From IMG/VR virus record IMGVR_UViG_3300028862_000071, positions 1-35,159 of that record: DNA of 35,159 nt; one strand, 5' to 3'. Each line of letters starts with the position of its first letter. The stretch's first letter is position 1. Position numbers and translations under genes: made by a program. This stretch comes from a virus. The notes under the pieces were generated by a model that did no database searches, was not told the DNA's origin, and saw only the letters and a list, made by a program, of their open reading frames with translations. Shown one piece after another: positions 13,829-20,509 of this stretch.

Positions 13829-14326
13829 ATGACCTATAAATTTCATGAGCTTTTAGCTGCAAAGACGACCGGGGCGAACATTCAAAAAATGTTTACCAAG
13901 ACCAGGAAAGGAGAAGAAGTCCTTGCCAGGATGCTATGTATGGTTTATGTGGAACAGAGCCATAGGATGTGTCAGGACGATAATGCAAAAAGATTTGGAT
14001 TAAAAGGGCATTGTTCTGTTTCCCATAGTAAAAGAGTTCTGGACGACAGGTCTGAATACGATGCACCATTTAAACAGATGGTTGATAAGTATTTGAAAAC
14101 GTGTTTTGAACACCAGGAAGAAGAATCCAATACGCGCAATAATTTTTCTACTGCCAAGGATTACGGACTCTACGGTATTATCCATGAACAAAATGCAGTA
14201 TTTGTCAGGCTCATGGATAGAGCTAATGCATTTCTTTCAGATGAATGTACTGATGCCGAAGTTATTGAAGCTATCGAAAAGGCTGAGGAGTCGATTGAAA
14301 AATTACGCTTTAATTTCACTAAGTAG
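13829..14326 (+). CDS. Hypothetical protein, possibly early phage factor
   Basis: A 165-residue mainly helical protein: KFHELLAAKTTGANIQKMFTKTRKGEEVLARMLCMVYVEQSH, then a middle segment with H/C residues (GHCSVSHSKRVL, KTCFEHQ), and a Glu-rich helical end (EVIEAIEKAEESIEKLRFNF). I recognise no family. It is preceded by the nuclease gene and followed directly by a promoter and a homing endonuclease gene, so its role cannot be read from context. Confidence 0.6.
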   Translation: MTYKFHELLAAKTTGANIQKMFTKTRKGEEVLARMLCMVYVEQSHRMCQDDNAKRFGLKGHCSVSHSKRVLDDRSEYDAPFKQMVDKYLKTCFEHQEEESNTRNNFSTAKDYGLYGIIHEQNAVFVRLMDRANAFLSDECTDAEVIEAIEKAEESIEKLRFNFTK

Positions 14327-14337
14327 AAATATTTTTA

Positions 14338-14345
14338 TATCTTTG
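14338..14345 (+). promoter_or_regulatory. Bacteroidetes-type -7 element before the HNH gene
   Basis: TATCTTTG directly after the previous gene's stop codon. No TTTG at the -33 spacing. The predicted transcript start (about 14351) lies only about 10 bases before ATG 14361, or about 100 before ATG 14454. Confidence 0.65.
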
Positions 14346-14360
14346 TATCGCGATTCAGTT

Positions 14361-15041
14361 ATGAAAACATTTAAAAATCCCATATTAGTCACATTGCCTA
14401 TCTGCAACTTCGCAGGACTGGATCGCCCTTGTGATTGGTATGGGTATTTTAATATGGAAAATCAAGAAGAAATTTGGAAAGATGTAGTTGGTTATGAAGG
14501 GTTATATCAGGTTAGTAATCTTGGTAGGGTTTGGAGATACGAGAGACAGGTGAGGAGAGGATACTGTCTGGCCACAATGAAAGCTAGGCTAAAGGTTCAG
14601 CAAATAGCGACTACTGGATACTGGACCGTAAATCTAACCGACAACAACGGAAAATTCATGGTGCACCGGGTGCACAGACTTGTCGCAATCGCGTTTATTC
14701 CTAATCCGAAAAATAAACCATGCGTTAATCACATAGATAGCAATAGACTTAATCCCTACGCGTCTAATTTAGAATGGGCCACTAAGTCAGAGGATTGTAT
14801 TCACGCATATAGAGTTGGGGGAAGGGTATCGTCAGGGAAGGGTAAGCTAGGAGAATTTAGCTTTGCGCGAAAGATTGTAGAACAGAGAGATTTAAAAGGA
14901 GAATTAATCAACACCTTTGATTGCATAAGATACGCTACGGAAAACACTGGAATATTAGGAACGAGTATATCGAACTGCACACACGGAAGGTCGGAAATGG
15001 CTGGTGGATTTATCTGGAAGTTAACAACTAAAAATAATTAA
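14361..15041 (+). CDS. HNH homing endonuclease (NUMOD4-HNH-NUMOD1)
   Basis: A 226-residue protein. NUMOD4: EEIWKDVVGYEGLYQVSNLGRVWR (about residues 35-60). HNH: VHRVHRLVAIAFIPNP...CVNHIDSNRLNPYASNLEWAT, with the His pair and the N-H-x-D and N-L-E-W elements of the HNH_3 family. NUMOD1-like DNA-contact segment: DLKGELINTFDCIRYATENTGILGTSISNC, ending WKL. Such enzymes cut a DNA site and copy themselves in by repair. Only the part from ATG 14454 is needed for the family; the 31 residues before it (MKTFKNPILVTLPICNF...) are unexplained, so 14454 is a real alternative start. It has its own promoter and immediately abuts a TTG-started gene, which fits a recent insertion. Confidence 0.88.
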   Translation: MKTFKNPILVTLPICNFAGLDRPCDWYGYFNMENQEEIWKDVVGYEGLYQVSNLGRVWRYERQVRRGYCLATMKARLKVQQIATTGYWTVNLTDNNGKFMVHRVHRLVAIAFIPNPKNKPCVNHIDSNRLNPYASNLEWATKSEDCIHAYRVGGRVSSGKGKLGEFSFARKIVEQRDLKGELINTFDCIRYATENTGILGTSISNCTHGRSEMAGGFIWKLTTKNN

Positions 15042-15042
15042 A

Positions 15043-15339
15043 TTGAAAATAATTGACGCGTACATCAAAGTTTTTGAGGATCCTGACGACGAGAAGCCTA
15101 GTTCAGATTGTTTATGCAAGGTAATAACCATCTGTCAGGAAACATTTTCTCAGGGCTCAGGAGAATACGCTACATCGGAACAGTATATGGTAGCATACAT
15201 TTTTAATCCTATTAACGGGGAAGTACAGGACGTTAAATTAAAAGACATTGTAATAAACAGTTACGAAGATGACAAAATTAAAGAACCTTCTCATACTTTG
15301 TCTCCGTTGCGAGTCGAAGCAGAAGGAACAAACGACTAA
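15043..15339 (+). CDS. Hypothetical protein with TTG start
   Basis: A 98-residue protein: KIIDAYIKVFEDPDDEKPSSDCLCKVITICQETFSQGSGEYATSEQYMVAYIFNPINGEV, then an acidic tail. A beta-strand-rich fold is likely. It starts with TTG one base after the stop of the homing endonuclease; no ATG occurs before residue 49. Its last 71 bases overlap the next gene. No family recognised. Confidence 0.55.
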   Translation: MKIIDAYIKVFEDPDDEKPSSDCLCKVITICQETFSQGSGEYATSEQYMVAYIFNPINGEVQDVKLKDIVINSYEDDKIKEPSHTLSPLRVEAEGTND

Positions 15340-15553
15340 GGCTGGTATCATTATTCCACTAGGAATGAGTAGTAAATCGAACCTGCCAATCAGGGCAGTA
15401 GTAAAAGAAATCGGCGGAGGACTTCCTAGTATTCCAATGGAAGTTGAAATTGGTGATATCGTGATTTACAAGCATGATGTAATCATAACCAAAGTTGACG
15501 GCATGGACTTAGTTGCTCAAAACGATTTAATTTTGGTAGAGGATGAGGAATGA
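15269..15553 (+). CDS. GroES-like co-chaperonin fold protein (single domain)
   Basis: A 94-residue protein with the GroES order: LILCLRCESKQKEQTTKAGIIIPLG (first strand, mobile loop, GI(I/L)IP signature), PIRAVVKEIGGG (AxVxxVG region), EVEIGDIVIYKHDVIITKVDGMDLVAQNDLILV (the 'VKVGDxVLF...GxxYLLxxExDILAV' part). This is close to the cellular GroES length of about 95. Cognate partner would be host GroEL, and a probable role is capsid protein folding. It overlaps the previous gene by 71 bases and the next by 11. Confidence 0.78.
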   Translation: MTKLKNLLILCLRCESKQKEQTTKAGIIIPLGMSSKSNLPIRAVVKEIGGGLPSIPMEVEIGDIVIYKHDVIITKVDGMDLVAQNDLILVEDEE

Positions 15554-16214
15554 AATCAGCGTCAATGGGCTAGGTCGTCCTGTAATGAACAAGTGCCTGA
15601 TCAAAATCAAGGACACGTTTGACGAGATGCAGACCAAATCTGGAATTACAATCAAGAGTTCAATTCATGAAGGTGCGTGGTCGGACAGTACTGGTCACAA
15701 CGTATCCGATTTTATTCCGCGTCACGGAGAAGTTGTCAGATTACCAAGGCTGATCAGCAGATACGGATTCGATTACGATACTGAAAATGAACTTGAAATT
15801 GGCGATACCGTATTCTGGAATTTAACCGTCTGTATGGATATGCAGATACTTGTATGTGACGGAGAGAAATACGCTTTAATTGATTATCATGGCATTTTGA
15901 TCAGGGTTAGGAATGGTGTAATAACGCCGATTAACGGATATGTACTTTTATCTCCGGTATCAAAAACAGTTACTGCATTATCGTATTCAAAGACTCAGGA
16001 AATTACTGATATATGGAAAATTAAACAGCTACCCGATAAAGATGCGGTATCTACAATTCCACGAAGAAACACAACTACTCCGTGGGAAGCAGGAGATCAG
16101 GTTAAAATCATGGTAGGAATGAGTCCGTATAAGATTGAGGGGGACTTGAATAAAGTGCTGGAAGAAGACTTATATGCAGTTCCAAGATTTATGGTGCTCT
16201 GCACTGTTGAGTAA
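15543..16214 (+). CDS. Tandem GroES-like protein (two domains)
   Basis: A 223-residue protein that appears to hold two GroES-like barrels. First: MNKCLIKIKDTFDEMQTKSGITI...RHGEVVRLP...LEIGDTVFWN...VCDGEKYALIDYHGILIRV. Second: ITPINGYVLLSPVSK...WEAGDQVKIM...EEDLYAVPRFMVLCTVE. The second is more diverged, lacking the clean mobile loop. It overlaps the end of the single-domain gene by 11 bases, so all three barrels are probably made together. A duplicated GroES may mimic a larger co-chaperonin cap. A terminator follows. Confidence 0.65.
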   Translation: MRNEISVNGLGRPVMNKCLIKIKDTFDEMQTKSGITIKSSIHEGAWSDSTGHNVSDFIPRHGEVVRLPRLISRYGFDYDTENELEIGDTVFWNLTVCMDMQILVCDGEKYALIDYHGILIRVRNGVITPINGYVLLSPVSKTVTALSYSKTQEITDIWKIKQLPDKDAVSTIPRRNTTTPWEAGDQVKIMVGMSPYKIEGDLNKVLEEDLYAVPRFMVLCTVE

Positions 16215-16236
16215 GCCTTGAATTGCAAATCCAAGC

Positions 16237-16266
16237 AAGGGTGCCTATATATCGGGTGCCCTTTTT
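16237..16266 (+). terminator. Intrinsic terminator after the GroES-like genes
   Basis: Stem AAGGGTGCCT/GGGTGCCCTT (10 pairs, three of them G-T/T-G) with a 7-base loop ATATATC and a T-rich tail. It ends the + operon and lies tail-to-tail with the only minus-strand gene. Confidence 0.75.
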
Positions 16267-16522
16267 ATTTTAAGGTCGACCCCCCTCCGCTACCCTGCCT
16301 TGCGCGATTGCGTGATCTATTTTCAAGCACGAGCGTGTGATTTTTTGTATGTGATAAGTCACCGGCTTTATGAGTTAATCCTCTTTTATGCCTAGCAATA
16401 GCGAGTAACGACCGATATTTCTTGCGCTCCGGGGTAGACTCGTACTTCAGGTCATAATATAATTTCTTTTTTCTGGCTTCAGGATGATTATGATAATAAA
16501 TAGCTGTCTTCTTTAACGGCAT
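16265..16522 (-). CDS. Small basic conserved phage protein on the minus strand
   Basis: An 85-residue protein, very basic: MPLKKTAIYYHNHPEARKKK, then STPERKKYRSLLAIARHKRG, SHTKNHTLVLENRSRNRARQG. I recognise this layout ('MPxKKTAxYYxxNPxARxKK...TPExxKxRxxLxxxxRxxG...SHxxxGxxxxExxSxNRxRxG') from small proteins in structural regions of diverse phages, some called HNH-like or DNA-binding; no function is proven. It is the only minus-strand gene here and has its own promoter and a terminator region shared in opposite sense with the + operon. It may bind DNA or RNA nonspecifically. Confidence 0.75.
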   Translation of the reverse strand: MPLKKTAIYYHNHPEARKKKLYYDLKYESTPERKKYRSLLAIARHKRGLTHKAGDLSHTKNHTLVLENRSRNRARQGSGGGSTLK

Positions 16523-16541
16523 AATCGTAAATTTTAATTAC

Positions 16542-16549
16542 CAAAGATA
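16542..16549 (-). promoter_or_regulatory. -7 promoter element for the minus-strand gene
   Basis: On the minus strand TATCTTTG matches the Bacteroidetes -7 consensus; it lies 20 bases upstream of the ATG of the minus gene. The same gap faces the tail fibre gene on the other strand. Confidence 0.7.
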
Positions 16550-16587
16550 AAAATAATTCAATGTATTCGCAGTTCACCTAAAAAATT

Positions 16588-16611
16588 GTAAGTTTATCGA
16601 ATAAAACTTAC
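16588..16611 (+). promoter_or_regulatory. Perfect inverted repeat just before the tail fibre start
   Basis: GTAAGTTT 16588-16595 and AAACTTAC 16604-16611 form a perfect 8-bp inverted repeat with an 8-base spacer, ending three bases before the ATG at 16615. In the mRNA it would fold over the ribosome entry site; in DNA it could be an operator. No T-run follows, so it is not a terminator. Confidence 0.65.
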
Positions 16612-16614
16612 GAC

Positions 16615-19203
16615 ATGACCGCACTAGAACAGATGTTGGTATCATCAAGACTGCCTCTTAATGCCAAGCTGTCAAATGTCAGGCAGGGGGACTATGGCTT
16701 TGTCATCGAATCTATACCGGAATACCTATTAAGGGTACTTACATATAATAGGCCGATTGGGGTTGATATTACCATCGTTTCCCCGACGGGTACAATATCA
16801 TTTCAGGATTGTATTGCAGGATTTTCTACACGAACATTTACTAAATATAGATTTACGGGTGGCATAGAAGACGCTGATTTTGTTCAATATTCCAGCGACG
16901 TGACTGCACATGAAGCCGCTTACGATCACACCCATATTGCTCACGGGGAAACTGCATACGGCTGGGGCGATCATTCACTTGTAGGTTACGTAACTGGTAC
17001 GCCTTGGACTGGCGCAGGATATGAAGTCGCATCTAATAAGGTGACTTCCATATCAAGCGGTTCGACTGACACTCAATACGGAAGTGCAAAACTACTATAC
17101 GATCAGCTTCAATTAAAAGTAAATACAGTTTCGGGAAGTTCACTTGTTGCGGATACTGAAATTGCTAAAATACATACTCAGAATACCGATACCCAGATAG
17201 CAAACGGATTGCATGTAGTTAGTTTGGATTCAGGTGGTACACTTCATGTTGAAAATATATCCCAAGTAGGGGTAAGTTATGTCACTCATGCTGAACAGGT
17301 CTACACAACAAAAGATCAAATAATACTTAGAGATGGAGCTGTATCTGGACTTGCGCCAGGACAATACGCAGGAATTCTGGCAAAACTATACGATGGTACG
17401 AATGATGGTAACCTTGTATTTGATAAAGACGGATATGCAAGAGTAGGGGATGTTGGCTCACTTTTAAAGATTGCTACAATCGAGGAAACGCCTACTAATG
17501 GGAAGTTTACTTATTACGATTCAGCAACATTATCCCTGAAAACAAAAGTAATAGCAACATCTGATTTACCAATGGGAAGTACAACAGGAACAGTCTTGGA
17601 AGGAAGAACTTTTGGTACTGCGGCTGCAAGTGCAACTACCGATTTTGATTCAAGTGGTGCGGCTGCAAGTGCTGTATCTGGACATGAATCTACATATAAT
17701 CATTCTAATTACAATACCGCTTATGGATGGGGTAATTGGGCATCAAACTTTGGAATTACAACAGGCAAGATAACTCAAGGCGACGACAGTAGGCTGTCAG
17801 ATGCAAGAACTCCCGTTTCACATACACATGGAAATATAACTAATGCAGGCTACTTAGGGACAACGATTTCTATACCATTAATAACTGGTACAGCAGGTAT
17901 AATACAGGCAGGTTCATTCGGAACCACTTCTGGTACATTTACGCAAGGTAATGATTCAAGATTAAGTGACGCAAGGACACCTACAGCACACGCATTAATT
18001 AACACCACAGGACATACTGTAAGTGGTCTAACCACAGGATATTTCCTTAAGGCAACGGGCGCAACTACTTATGCTTTCGGTGCACATGGATTAAGTTATA
18101 GTAATGTTGGTGCTGCACCTGCAAGTGGTTCTGCTAATTACATTCAAAATGGTACTTCTACACAGCCTGCTAATTCAACTATAAGCGGAACAGCAAAGGC
18201 TAATGTTCTACAATCCACAGTTGCAACAGGTACTAGCCCTTTGACTGTGGCAAGTACTACTCTTAATACAAATCTTAATGCTGATTTATTAGATGGTCAG
18301 CATGGTAGTTATTATCAACCATTACTAACCAATCCCATCACAGGCACAGGCACATCAGGTTACATACCAAAATTTACAGATGCAAGTGGGTTGGGAAATA
18401 GTCCTATTTATACGGATGGAACCAACGTCGGCATCGGGACGATGGATGCTTGGGCGAAATTGCAGGTTGTTGGTTCAGGTGGTACAGCACAAAGTATTCT
18501 TATTGATAACAGAGAAATTAAATTTAGGGGTGATGCAATTGCACATTATTCTATTTTCGCAAATAGGGTTTCTGAAGCATTAACAATTGATAATACTAGT
18601 AATTCAGCTGTTCCCGGTGTTGGAGGGTTAGTGAGTAATCTTGCGACATTTTTAGCGAGCGGCAACGTCGGCATCGGTTACTCCTCAGGAACTGAAATAT
18701 ACAACAATAAACTTGCTGTTAATGGTAGTGGGTATTTTAATGGTTTACTTCAATCTTCAACCGCCAAATTCACCACAGGAGCAGCCGCAAACACAATAGC
18801 CACAGGTGATTCAGGTGGTAATCTTAGTTGGAGTACTTTGGCTAGTATTGGAATTACTTCTGGTACTTACACCCCAGCAACCACGAATGTCACCAATATT
18901 ACTTCGTCAACTCCAAACAACTCAACTTACACGAGGGTAGGTAATAGAGTAACTGTATTCGGAACTGTAACGATTACAAATACCCTTGCCGTAGCTTCCC
19001 AGGTAGACATAGCTCTTCCGGTTGCATCTAACTTGTCGGCTGCAACTGATTTGAATGGAACCGGAACTATGGATAGCACAGCAAGCGTAAACCTGTATAT
19101 AAATGGAGATTCAACCAATGACAGGGCAAGAATTTTCTTTACAAGCGCAGGAGTAGGACAAACAAGTACTATATATTTTACTTTTATGTACTCGGTACTT
19201 TAA
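16615..19203 (+). CDS. Tail fibre / adhesin, repeat-rich
   Basis: An 862-residue protein rich in Gly, Ser, Thr and Asn. It has several repeats: HEAAYDHT...AYGWG (about residue 98) and HESTYNHS...AYGWG (about 357); DSRLSDARTP at about 392 and 450; LNADLLDGQHGSYY at about 555; NVGIG at about 605 and 685. These are typical of trimeric phage tail fibres and of Bacteroidetes fibre-like proteins. The C-terminal 110 residues (GTYTPATTNVTNI...RVGNRVTVFGTVTITNT...) look like a beta-sandwich receptor-binding tip. It probably binds host glycans. A hairpin before its start may regulate it. Confidence 0.8.
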   Translation: MTALEQMLVSSRLPLNAKLSNVRQGDYGFVIESIPEYLLRVLTYNRPIGVDITIVSPTGTISFQDCIAGFSTRTFTKYRFTGGIEDADFVQYSSDVTAHEAAYDHTHIAHGETAYGWGDHSLVGYVTGTPWTGAGYEVASNKVTSISSGSTDTQYGSAKLLYDQLQLKVNTVSGSSLVADTEIAKIHTQNTDTQIANGLHVVSLDSGGTLHVENISQVGVSYVTHAEQVYTTKDQIILRDGAVSGLAPGQYAGILAKLYDGTNDGNLVFDKDGYARVGDVGSLLKIATIEETPTNGKFTYYDSATLSLKTKVIATSDLPMGSTTGTVLEGRTFGTAAASATTDFDSSGAAASAVSGHESTYNHSNYNTAYGWGNWASNFGITTGKITQGDDSRLSDARTPVSHTHGNITNAGYLGTTISIPLITGTAGIIQAGSFGTTSGTFTQGNDSRLSDARTPTAHALINTTGHTVSGLTTGYFLKATGATTYAFGAHGLSYSNVGAAPASGSANYIQNGTSTQPANSTISGTAKANVLQSTVATGTSPLTVASTTLNTNLNADLLDGQHGSYYQPLLTNPITGTGTSGYIPKFTDASGLGNSPIYTDGTNVGIGTMDAWAKLQVVGSGGTAQSILIDNREIKFRGDAIAHYSIFANRVSEALTIDNTSNSAVPGVGGLVSNLATFLASGNVGIGYSSGTEIYNNKLAVNGSGYFNGLLQSSTAKFTTGAAANTIATGDSGGNLSWSTLASIGITSGTYTPATTNVTNITSSTPNNSTYTRVGNRVTVFGTVTITNTLAVASQVDIALPVASNLSAATDLNGTGTMDSTASVNLYINGDSTNDRARIFFTSAGVGQTSTIYFTFMYSVL

Positions 19204-19221
19204 ATTATAGGTTAAGTCGTA

Positions 19222-19252
19222 TTTGTATTTCTGAAATAAAAGTTTATATTTG
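19222..19252 (+). promoter_or_regulatory. Canonical Bacteroidetes promoter (TTTG-N19-TATATTTG)
   Basis: TTTG 19222-19225 and TATATTTG 19245-19252 with a 19-base spacer: the best promoter match in the window. Expected start near 19258. Its strength fits a late, abundant virion protein. Confidence 0.88.
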
Positions 19253-19293
19253 CTTTGTCCAGACAATAAAGTATGTGACGTAAATTTTATAAA

Positions 19294-20016
19294 ATGAAAA
19301 CAGTAACAGTTAGTTCAAAGAATGGAATATCGGTCACTCCGAACGAGACAATTGCGATTAATCTTCGCAATATTGTGTATTATTATCAGAATTCGGCCGG
19401 TTATGCCGTAGTTCGATATGTGAATGAGGCTACATCTAATTGGGAGCCAGAGTCGCTTACGCTTACGGTTAATAAGGCAGCAGTTGATTCTTTGGTCGCT
19501 ACCGATTCGGCAATTACCTTGCTTACCGTCAACGTATTTGACACTACTACCGGCGTAACCACTGCAACATCTTTTAATGAGAAATATCTTATTTCACTGA
19601 AAGATACCTACGTAAACATTTCAGGAACTAAAACCGCCGCAGTTGCATTTATTTTTGCTGACGGGCAGTTTAAGAACAAAACGAAATATATCAATAGCAC
19701 GTTAGCAACTTTGGTTGCAAGTAATGCTGCTGACTTTTTGACATTTACAATTCCTGTGGTCGGAAGCACAAGCTCGATAAATGTTGCTGCAAAAACCGTA
19801 TCGTTGACAGCCCCATTTGGCACAAGCACCACACAGGTCGCAACTTGGACGAGGAGCGGCACCGGCGGATCATCGTCTACCAATATCGGAGTTACCGCGC
19901 AGACAAGTGCTGCCACAAGTAACAGCTTTGCCACACCTGTTGTGTACGCATTAGTTGCAAGCGATGGCATCACAAGTAAAAACTGGACGGTCTCATTGAC
20001 TGTAGCTGCCGAGTAA
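19294..20016 (+). CDS. Virion surface protein with DUF5018/Ig-like domain
   Basis: A 240-residue beta-rich protein. The first 75 residues form one compact domain (TVSSKNGISVTPNETIAINLRNIVYYY). The middle is beta-rich too. The last 95 (FLTFTIPVVGSTSSINVAAKTVSLTAPFGT to YALVASDGITSKNWTVSLTV) match the DUF5018-type Ig-like repeat of Bacteroidetes surface proteins ('I.sFt......ttId......v.v.vP.gT...L.a.f......v......qtsg...dFt.pv.Ytv.a.dG....ytVtv'). It follows the tail fibre, has its own strong promoter and terminator, and is likely a capsid decoration or fibre protein binding host carbohydrates. Confidence 0.75.
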   Translation: MKTVTVSSKNGISVTPNETIAINLRNIVYYYQNSAGYAVVRYVNEATSNWEPESLTLTVNKAAVDSLVATDSAITLLTVNVFDTTTGVTTATSFNEKYLISLKDTYVNISGTKTAAVAFIFADGQFKNKTKYINSTLATLVASNAADFLTFTIPVVGSTSSINVAAKTVSLTAPFGTSTTQVATWTRSGTGGSSSTNIGVTAQTSAATSNSFATPVVYALVASDGITSKNWTVSLTVAAE

Positions 20017-20036
20017 TCTTATTTGATCTCATATTT

Positions 20037-20062
20037 AAAGGCATTCTTCGGGATGCCTTTTT
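20037..20062 (+). terminator. Intrinsic terminator with UUCG tetraloop
   Basis: Stem AAAGGCATTC/GGATGCCTTT closing on a TTCG tetraloop, followed by T residues. Ends the Ig-like protein transcript. Confidence 0.9.
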
Positions 20063-20105
20063 ATTTATATATGAGCGTAGATTTTGAAAATAGTTTTATA
20101 TCTTG

Positions 20106-20200
20106 GTCGGGTAAATGAACGAGATTTACATGAAGATATTGAGTTAGTAATAACTCACGAAACCCATTGCCGGAGCTCGTTCCTCTGGTTGTGGGTTTTT
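20106..20200 (+). ncRNA. Possible small structured RNA or attenuator before the homing endonuclease
   Basis: About 95 bases between two terminators. GAGTTA-GTAA-TAACTC (20141-20156) is a perfect hairpin with a GNRA loop. A second hairpin AAACCCA 20160-20166/TGGGTTT 20192-20198, enclosing CCGGAG 20170-20175/CTCTGG 20183-20188, ends in a T-run (20196-20200) and looks like a terminator. AACGAG 20118-20123 can also pair with CTCGTT 20176-20181 in the terminator loop. A weak promoter-like TATATCTTG precedes it (20097-20105). It could be a stand-alone small RNA or a leader that attenuates the endonuclease gene. Confidence 0.5.
20160..20200 (+). terminator. Terminator-like hairpin just upstream of the GIY-YIG gene
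   Basis: A 7-bp outer stem (AAACCCA/TGGGTTT) and a 6-bp inner stem (CCGGAG/CTCTGG) separated by a symmetric TTG/TTG internal loop, followed by five T residues. It ends only 13 bases before ATG 20213. Confidence 0.7.
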
Positions 20201-20212
20201 AATTTAAAAAAA

Positions 20213-20509
20213 ATGGATAAGCTAAAAATCAATGAAGAAAAAGGGGGTTTGGTTAATTATTATTGTTTTATATATGGACTAAAGTGCCCTATATCCGGCG
20301 AAATTAGGTATGTTGGGAAATCAATACATCCCCAAAAAAGATTTACTGACCATCGATATGAAGCAAATACGAACACGCGCAAATCAAGATGGTTGAACGA
20401 ATTGATGAAATTAGACTTATACCCTGAATTGATCATTATCGAAAAGGTTCGCAGGCAGGAATGGCAGGAAAGGGAACGATACTGGATATCAGCTACGGAG
20501 AAAACTTAA
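20213..20509 (+). CDS. GIY-YIG nuclease fragment (N-terminal part)
   Basis: 98 residues from ATG 20213; the frame is open further upstream from a TTG at 20084, but that part crosses the terminator hairpin and is not credible. It contains the GIY-YIG core: YYCFIYGLKCPISGEIRYVGKSIHPQKRFTDHR (FIY and YVG elements, with the Arg in KRF) and a conserved Glu helix EWQERERYWI. After that the frame runs into a stop within six residues. Alone it would lack the DNA-binding region, so activity is doubtful. Confidence 0.7.
   Translation: MDKLKINEEKGGLVNYYCFIYGLKCPISGEIRYVGKSIHPQKRFTDHRYEANTNTRKSRWLNELMKLDLYPELIIIEKVRRQEWQERERYWISATEKT

Noticed and set aside
14106-14360. Upstream part of the long frame leading into the HNH protein
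   Set aside because: It overlaps the gene at 13829-14326 and crosses the promoter; no homology to HNH proteins.
19608-19973. 121-residue antisense ORF under the Ig-like gene
   Set aside because: It mirrors the codon bias of the real gene and is hydrophobic without motifs; no promoter or ribosome site. The same holds for antisense ORFs at 25890-26243 and 33496-33861.
20106-20200. tRNA gene
   Set aside because: The hairpins do not form a cloverleaf, and there is no T-loop consensus or 7-bp acceptor pairing with a 3' end.
20084-20212. Longer start (TTG) of the GIY-YIG protein
   Set aside because: The additional 43 residues run through the terminator hairpin and have no family match; ATG 20213 follows an A-rich leader.
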